Assembly (NCBI GenBank): GCA_900540365.1
Contig: UQFN01000011.1
Span: 1 to 38,016 of the forward strand
Direction of reading: 5' to 3'
DNA: 38,016 nt
Origin: an uncultured Mollicutes bacterium
Lineage (GTDB): Bacteria > Bacillota_I > Bacilli_A > RFN20 > CAG-826
Part shown: in pieces, positions 34,502 through 38,016 of the stretch
Layout of the letters: every line of letters starts with the position of its first letter
How positions within the stretch are numbered: the stretch's first letter is position 1
Notes under the pieces: model-generated
What the model saw: the letters and a program-made list of their open reading frames with translations, nothing else
What the model was told of the DNA's origin: nothing
Database searches by the model: none
Position numbers and translations under genes: made by a program

Positions 34502-37312
34502 TCAATATAATGTAACTTCATTGAAACGATCAAAATAACCTTTAACAGAGGCAGGCAGAGCATTTAATAACTTAATGCGTTCAATGGAAGGCATATTTAG
34601 GTTTTTACTTAGAAGATTTGTAACTTCTCTGTTGAGCTCAATATCATCTTGATAAAATGCATAATCGTCAATAATACTACGTAATTCGTCTTTATCCACA
34701 TTATATTTTCCACTCATAGTGTCTAATGCTTCGTTCTTTTCTTTATTAATAAATTGTTCATATTCAATTATAGGGTCTTTGCTATAAAGCCCTTCAACAT
34801 TTTGATCCATAAATTCACTAACAAATTTTAACAAGAGTTCTTTTTTTGACTTTTCATGAACTGTATTTATCAATCGAAGTATTTTATTTCTTGTTTTTGA
34901 TTTGTCTTTTTCATCATCGTTTTGATATCTTCTTAATAATTCTACAAGATAATCGAAATCAACTTTAACTCTATCTAGCAATTCAATTTCAAAATCCACA
35001 TCATTCAAAATTGAATCTCTATTTACGATTGGTTTTACTCTATTATAAATATCCTTATAAAGACCTTGAAGCTCATAATATGTTCTCATATCTACTTCAG
35101 TATTATTAATATCGAAATCAATATAATTTATGGCTTGATTATATGTATGCATTAATTTTCTAAAAGAATTAACAAATTCGACTTGGTCTGTTTCAGACGG
35201 AGAATCCGCAAGTCTCTTCTTATTTTTACATTCAGCAAAAAATTCATTTAATCTTTCAATAAGAATATCTAAAGGCAACAACGTAACCTCATTATAAACA
35301 TCTATATCATTATTAAAATGTGCTAAAGCTTTGTCCATTGTTGCTCTCGAAGTTTGATAACAAACGATATTTCCACATATTTTAGCTTCATCATACGTTC
35401 GAATTGTTCTTGAAATTGCTTGAATTAATCCATGCATTTTCATGGATTTATCTAAATAAAGAGTGTTACAACAAACAAAATCCATTCCAGTTAGACATTT
35501 GTCTACAACCAAAAGAACATCAATAACTTTATTTCTAAAATTATTTATAACATCCCTTTCATATTGTGAATACGTAGCAATCGAAAAATTAGAATTATTT
35601 TCAGATCTTCTATTATATTCTTCGATTATTTTTTGTAGTTCATCCTTTGCTATTGATGGATTATCGCCTTCATTACATTCTTCATTTGGATTATATGAAT
35701 AAATAGCTGCGATTTTTAAATTTAATCTATTATTAAGCAATACTTTATAATATTTAAGGAGTAAATTTATTGATTGGCATGCGAAAATAGCATTATATCT
35801 TCTATTTGCAGTCTTGTTTTCATAGTGATTAAGCAAATCATCAACAACTACTTTAATTCTTCTGTCATCTAATAATGCTCCAACATAATCAATTCCTTGA
35901 ACTTGCTTATCAAGTTGTGCCATTGCTCCATCTTTTAATTTAATACTATTTACATAGTCAATGCATAAAGGCAAAACATTATGGTCTCCTATTGCTTCTT
36001 TTAAAGTATATGTGTGCACTGGATTTCCAAAATAAAGTGAAGTTAATTTGGCATTTTCAGTAATTTCATCTTCTTCTGTAAATATTGGCGTTCCTGTAAA
36101 GCCATAGTATAAAGCATTGTTAAAATATCTTTCTATCGCTCTTCTCATCTCGCCGGCTTGAGAACGGTGACATTCATCAAACATAAATACAAGTTTTTTG
36201 TTTTTAAAATCTTTTAACTTATCTATGTTTTTTCCTTTTAGAGCGTTGGACATTTTATTTATAGTGGAAACAATTGGTTTTCCTTTATGAGACTTAATGT
36301 CTTTAATTAATGAATCTGTCTTTTTAATATTAACAAATTCATCAATGGTTGAAGACATAAAAGAATTAAAATCCGAAACTGTTTTATCATCCAAATCCTT
36401 TCTATCAACTAAGAAAAAAACTCTATCAATCTCACTTCTTTTAGACATGGCATTAGCAAATTTAAAAGAAGTCAAAGTTTTGCCTGATCCTGTTGAATGA
36501 AAGCAATAACCATTCATATTGTCTTTTAAACATCTTTTTTTTAGTGCCTCATAAGCATAAACTTGATAAGGTCTCATGACATATAATTTCTTTTGAGAGG
36601 CACTATCAATCATGTACTCAAAAACCATTTTAAATAAAAAAGGACAAAACAAGAATTCTTCTTCAAAATCATAAAGTGTATTTACATTTTCATTGTTTAT
36701 ATCAGTCCAAACAAAGCAATTACTTTTTCTTATTTCACCATCATTATTTGCGAAATACCTTGTATGTTGTTCATTAGAAATAACAAATATTTGAATAAAG
36801 TTAAATAACCCTTTATAGTTTTGATCGCGTCTATATCTAATAACCTGGTTGAATGCTTGGTTAATTTCAACTCCAGGTTTTTTTAATTCAATTTGAACAA
36901 ATGGGAGACCATTTATCAAAAGTGTTACATCAAAACGACCTGTATATTTTCCTATCATTGTAATTTGATGAGCAACTTCAAAATAATTACTTTCAATATT
37001 TTCTAGGTCAACCAATTTTAAATAGATTGGGTAACCATCTCTTTTGATTACATCAATTTTGCCTTGTCTAAGAATTTGGGATGACTCAAAGATACCTCTA
37101 TTTTCTAGACTAATACAAATATTTTTAAATTCGTCATTTGTTAGCTCTTCGCCATTCAACTTATCTTTATTAAGTTCATTAAGACGTTTTCTAAAATTGT
37201 TCTTTAGTTCTTCATAATTAGAGATTGGACAATAATGATACCAATTTCTTTGAATTATTTCGATAAACTTTTGTTCAACATCGTATTCAGTCGTATAAAT
37301 TTCATTATGCAT
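34502..37312 (-). CDS. hsdR: Type I restriction endonuclease subunit
   Basis: A 936-residue motor-nuclease subunit, normal for the type IC-like branch. The N-terminal PD-(D/E)xK nuclease domain shows D128 and E142-x-K144 in RFDVTLLINGLPFVQIELKK, followed by QAFNQVIRYR. The superfamily 2 translocase has Walker A STGSGKT (273-279), the DECH box (379-382), GFTGTP just beyond, and later ATYSQYERD and TGMDFVCCNTLYLD. The C-terminus is helical and docks on the methyltransferase. It cuts DNA far from an unmethylated recognition site after ATP-driven translocation. No frameshift or missing motif is seen, so the system looks restriction-competent. First gene of the restriction operon. Confidence 0.95.
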   Translation of the reverse strand: MHNEIYTTEYDVEQKFIEIIQRNWYHYCPISNYEELKNNFRKRLNELNKDKLNGEELTNDEFKNICISLENRGIFESSQILRQGKIDVIKRDGYPIYLKLVDLENIESNYFEVAHQITMIGKYTGRFDVTLLINGLPFVQIELKKPGVEINQAFNQVIRYRRDQNYKGLFNFIQIFVISNEQHTRYFANNDGEIRKSNCFVWTDINNENVNTLYDFEEEFLFCPFLFKMVFEYMIDSASQKKLYVMRPYQVYAYEALKKRCLKDNMNGYCFHSTGSGKTLTSFKFANAMSKRSEIDRVFFLVDRKDLDDKTVSDFNSFMSSTIDEFVNIKKTDSLIKDIKSHKGKPIVSTINKMSNALKGKNIDKLKDFKNKKLVFMFDECHRSQAGEMRRAIERYFNNALYYGFTGTPIFTEEDEITENAKLTSLYFGNPVHTYTLKEAIGDHNVLPLCIDYVNSIKLKDGAMAQLDKQVQGIDYVGALLDDRRIKVVVDDLLNHYENKTANRRYNAIFACQSINLLLKYYKVLLNNRLNLKIAAIYSYNPNEECNEGDNPSIAKDELQKIIEEYNRRSENNSNFSIATYSQYERDVINNFRNKVIDVLLVVDKCLTGMDFVCCNTLYLDKSMKMHGLIQAISRTIRTYDEAKICGNIVCYQTSRATMDKALAHFNNDIDVYNEVTLLPLDILIERLNEFFAECKNKKRLADSPSETDQVEFVNSFRKLMHTYNQAINYIDFDINNTEVDMRTYYELQGLYKDIYNRVKPIVNRDSILNDVDFEIELLDRVKVDFDYLVELLRRYQNDDEKDKSKTRNKILRLINTVHEKSKKELLLKFVSEFMDQNVEGLYSKDPIIEYEQFINKEKNEALDTMSGKYNVDKDELRSIIDDYAFYQDDIELNREVTNLLSKNLNMPSIERIKLLNALPASVKGYFDRFNEVTLY

Positions 37313-37342
37313 ATTTTACCCCTTATAAAGCAACTTATGTAA

Positions 37343-37371
37343 ATTGTATCACGCAAGTCTAAAAATAGCAA
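37343..37371 (-). promoter_or_regulatory. Candidate hsdR promoter
   Basis: On the minus strand TTGCTA (37371-37366, 4 of 6) is 17 bases from TACAAT (37348-37343, 5 of 6). Transcription would start about 25 bases before the hsdR ATG; an AAGGGG lies between. Confidence 0.4.
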
Positions 37372-37640
37372 ATGTCTTAAAGATACATAAAATCAAATAT
37401 TTATTAATCGCTTGTTATTATTTCGTTTTATATTTTAGACATTTTTGAAATTTATTTAAATGAATTAATTTCAACTTAGTCTTTAAAAATTGCTTATTTT
37501 ACAAAAAACATTGCAAAACTTAGCTATTTTCTTAAATTTATAAAATTTTAATACAATAACTAATTTCTTAAACTTATATTTTTATCTATTATTTATATTA
37601 ATTAAATATAATTAAAATATTTCAAAAATAATAAGAATAA
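37372..37640. other. Gene-free region right of hsdR
   Basis: AT-rich DNA between the hsdR promoter and a glycosidase remnant. Apart from one copy of the dispersed repeat (37485-37530) I see no gene, RNA or terminator. It forms the right edge of the restriction-modification locus. Confidence 0.4.
37485..37530. repeat. Dispersed AT-rich intergenic repeat, copy 3
   Basis: It reads AAAAATTGCTTATTTTACAA followed by AAAACATTGCAAAACTTAGC, similar to copies at 3254-3300 and 5379-5425. Confidence 0.35.
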
Positions 37641-37810
37641 TTTAGTAGAAAAATCAGATTTAAAAAAGAAAATAGTGAAGTTGCTTATAAAATTACAAAA
37701 GAAGGTATTGCATTATTAAAAAATAATAATGGTTTACCTTTAAAAATAAAAATATTGCTTTATTTGATATAGAAACTCGTTATACAAGCAAAGGTGGAAC
37801 TCTAAGCTGA
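37641..37810 (+). pseudogene. Decayed fragment of a GH3 glycosidase
   Basis: One frame reads EVAYKITKEGIALLKNNNG then LPL, matching the start of the GH3 second domain (compare VALEAALEGAVLLKNDGLLPL in the intact gene at 8589-11027). A one-base shift near 37741-37750 is followed by NIALFDIETRYTSKGGTL, the equivalent of the YLVIGEFFKSPRYQGSGSS segment, then a stop. No start, catalytic domain or C-terminus remains. It differs clearly from the intact copy, so it is a relic of a second GH3 gene. Confidence 0.65.
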
Positions 37811-37925
37811 AAAATTAATAACTAATATAGTATTTCAAGTTAAGAGAGTTTAGAAAACTAATGATTTAATATTACTAGTCAGTCCTGGCTAAATGATTTC
37901 ATATTTAATATAGATATTTATTGCT

Positions 37926-37970
37926 AAAAACTCATTAATTTTCAAAAAAACTCTGCAAAACTAGCGTGAA
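37926..37970. repeat. Dispersed AT-rich intergenic repeat, copy 4 (weak)
   Basis: AAAAACTCATTAATTTTCAA then AAAAAACTCTGCAAAACTAG; the most divergent of the four copies. It lies just upstream of the next gene's ribosome-binding site. Confidence 0.3.
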
Positions 37971-37971
37971 A

Positions 37972-38000
37972 CCCAAAATTTATACCTAGATTTTGGGAGG
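37972..38000 (+). promoter_or_regulatory. Hairpin overlapping a Shine-Dalgarno
   Basis: CCCAAAAT (37972-37979) pairs with ATTTTGGG (37990-37997) around a 10-base loop. The ribosome-binding site GGGAGG (37995-38000) overlaps the 3' arm, so folding could limit translation of the following gene. There is no T-run, so it is unlikely to be a terminator. Confidence 0.4.
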
Positions 38001-38010
38001 AAATAAATTA

Positions 38011-38016
38011 ATGAAA
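38011..38016 (+). CDS. Start of a gene cut by the window end
   Basis: ATGAAA placed 10 bases after GGGAGG at the very end of the window. Only Met-Lys is visible, so nothing can be said about the product. Confidence 0.45.

Noticed and set aside
27562..37320. The restriction-modification locus as part of a prophage or conjugative element
   Set aside because: No phage, plasmid or transfer genes and no tRNA or flanking att duplication are visible; the recombinase is explained by the inverted hsdS sites.
1..38016. CRISPR arrays, tRNA or rRNA genes
   Set aside because: No regularly spaced repeats and no cloverleaf or rRNA-like GC-rich stretch were seen on either strand.

Overview
The window is about 38 kb of very AT-rich DNA with short intergenic gaps and Gram-positive-style Shine-Dalgarno sites (AGGAGG). 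TGA is read as stop. Lipoproteins carry lipoboxes, and there is a VanZ-type membrane protein, a stand-alone PTS EIIC, a GPH-family transporter and DUF3737 and DUF1848 proteins. Together these point to a small-genome Bacillota of the class Bacilli, probably an uncultured gut lineage (RF39-, Erysipelotrichales- or Acholeplasmatales-like). That placement is inference; there is no rRNA or tRNA here to fix it.

Layout. 1-8.4 kb is housekeeping and metabolism: a NUDIX hydrolase overlapping a PAP2 phosphatase; a convergent gene holding only the ATP-cone and N-terminal domain of a ribonucleotide reductase large subunit, without the catalytic barrel; a PTS EIIC-like membrane protein; a translationally coupled DUF3737 / MalY-type aminotransferase pair; a CofE-like protein; and a VanZ protein with a large extracellular insert. 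8.6-16.8 kb is a rhamnoside-utilisation locus: GPH symporter, GH78 alpha-L-rhamnosidase and GH3 glycosidase in one minus-strand operon, facing an AraC-family regulator, with a cre/LacI-type operator between them. 16.9-23.8 kb is a minus-strand operon of surface lipoproteins with 7-base gaps and one strong promoter; its first gene, a long array of about 11 InlB-B-like/Flg_new-like repeats, is broken by a frameshift. 24.2-27.6 kb has a MATE exporter, a DUF5596/GNAT-like protein and a DUF1848 protein.

27.9-37.3 kb is the most interesting part: a complete type I restriction-modification system (hsdR, a half-size hsdS, hsdM, hsdS) with a dedicated tyrosine recombinase and two further full-length but start-less hsdS genes pointing at the expressed one. 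A 21-bp site made of 7-bp inverted arms around a 7-bp spacer lies at the start of all three hsdS genes. The copy in the expressed gene is inverted relative to an identical copy overlapping the 3' end of the recombinase gene. Reading frame through the site is the same in every copy, so inversion would place a different complete specificity gene behind the hsdM promoter. A second shared motif in the central conserved region of each hsdS could let the second recognition domains shuffle separately. The recombinase Shine-Dalgarno can be masked by a small hairpin. This is a phase-variable methylome switch with six different target-recognition domains in the invertible segment plus one in the half-size subunit.

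37.3-38 kb is a degenerate tail with a frameshifted GH3 remnant, two copies of a dispersed AT-rich repeat seen elsewhere in the window, and the ribosome-binding site and first two codons of another gene.
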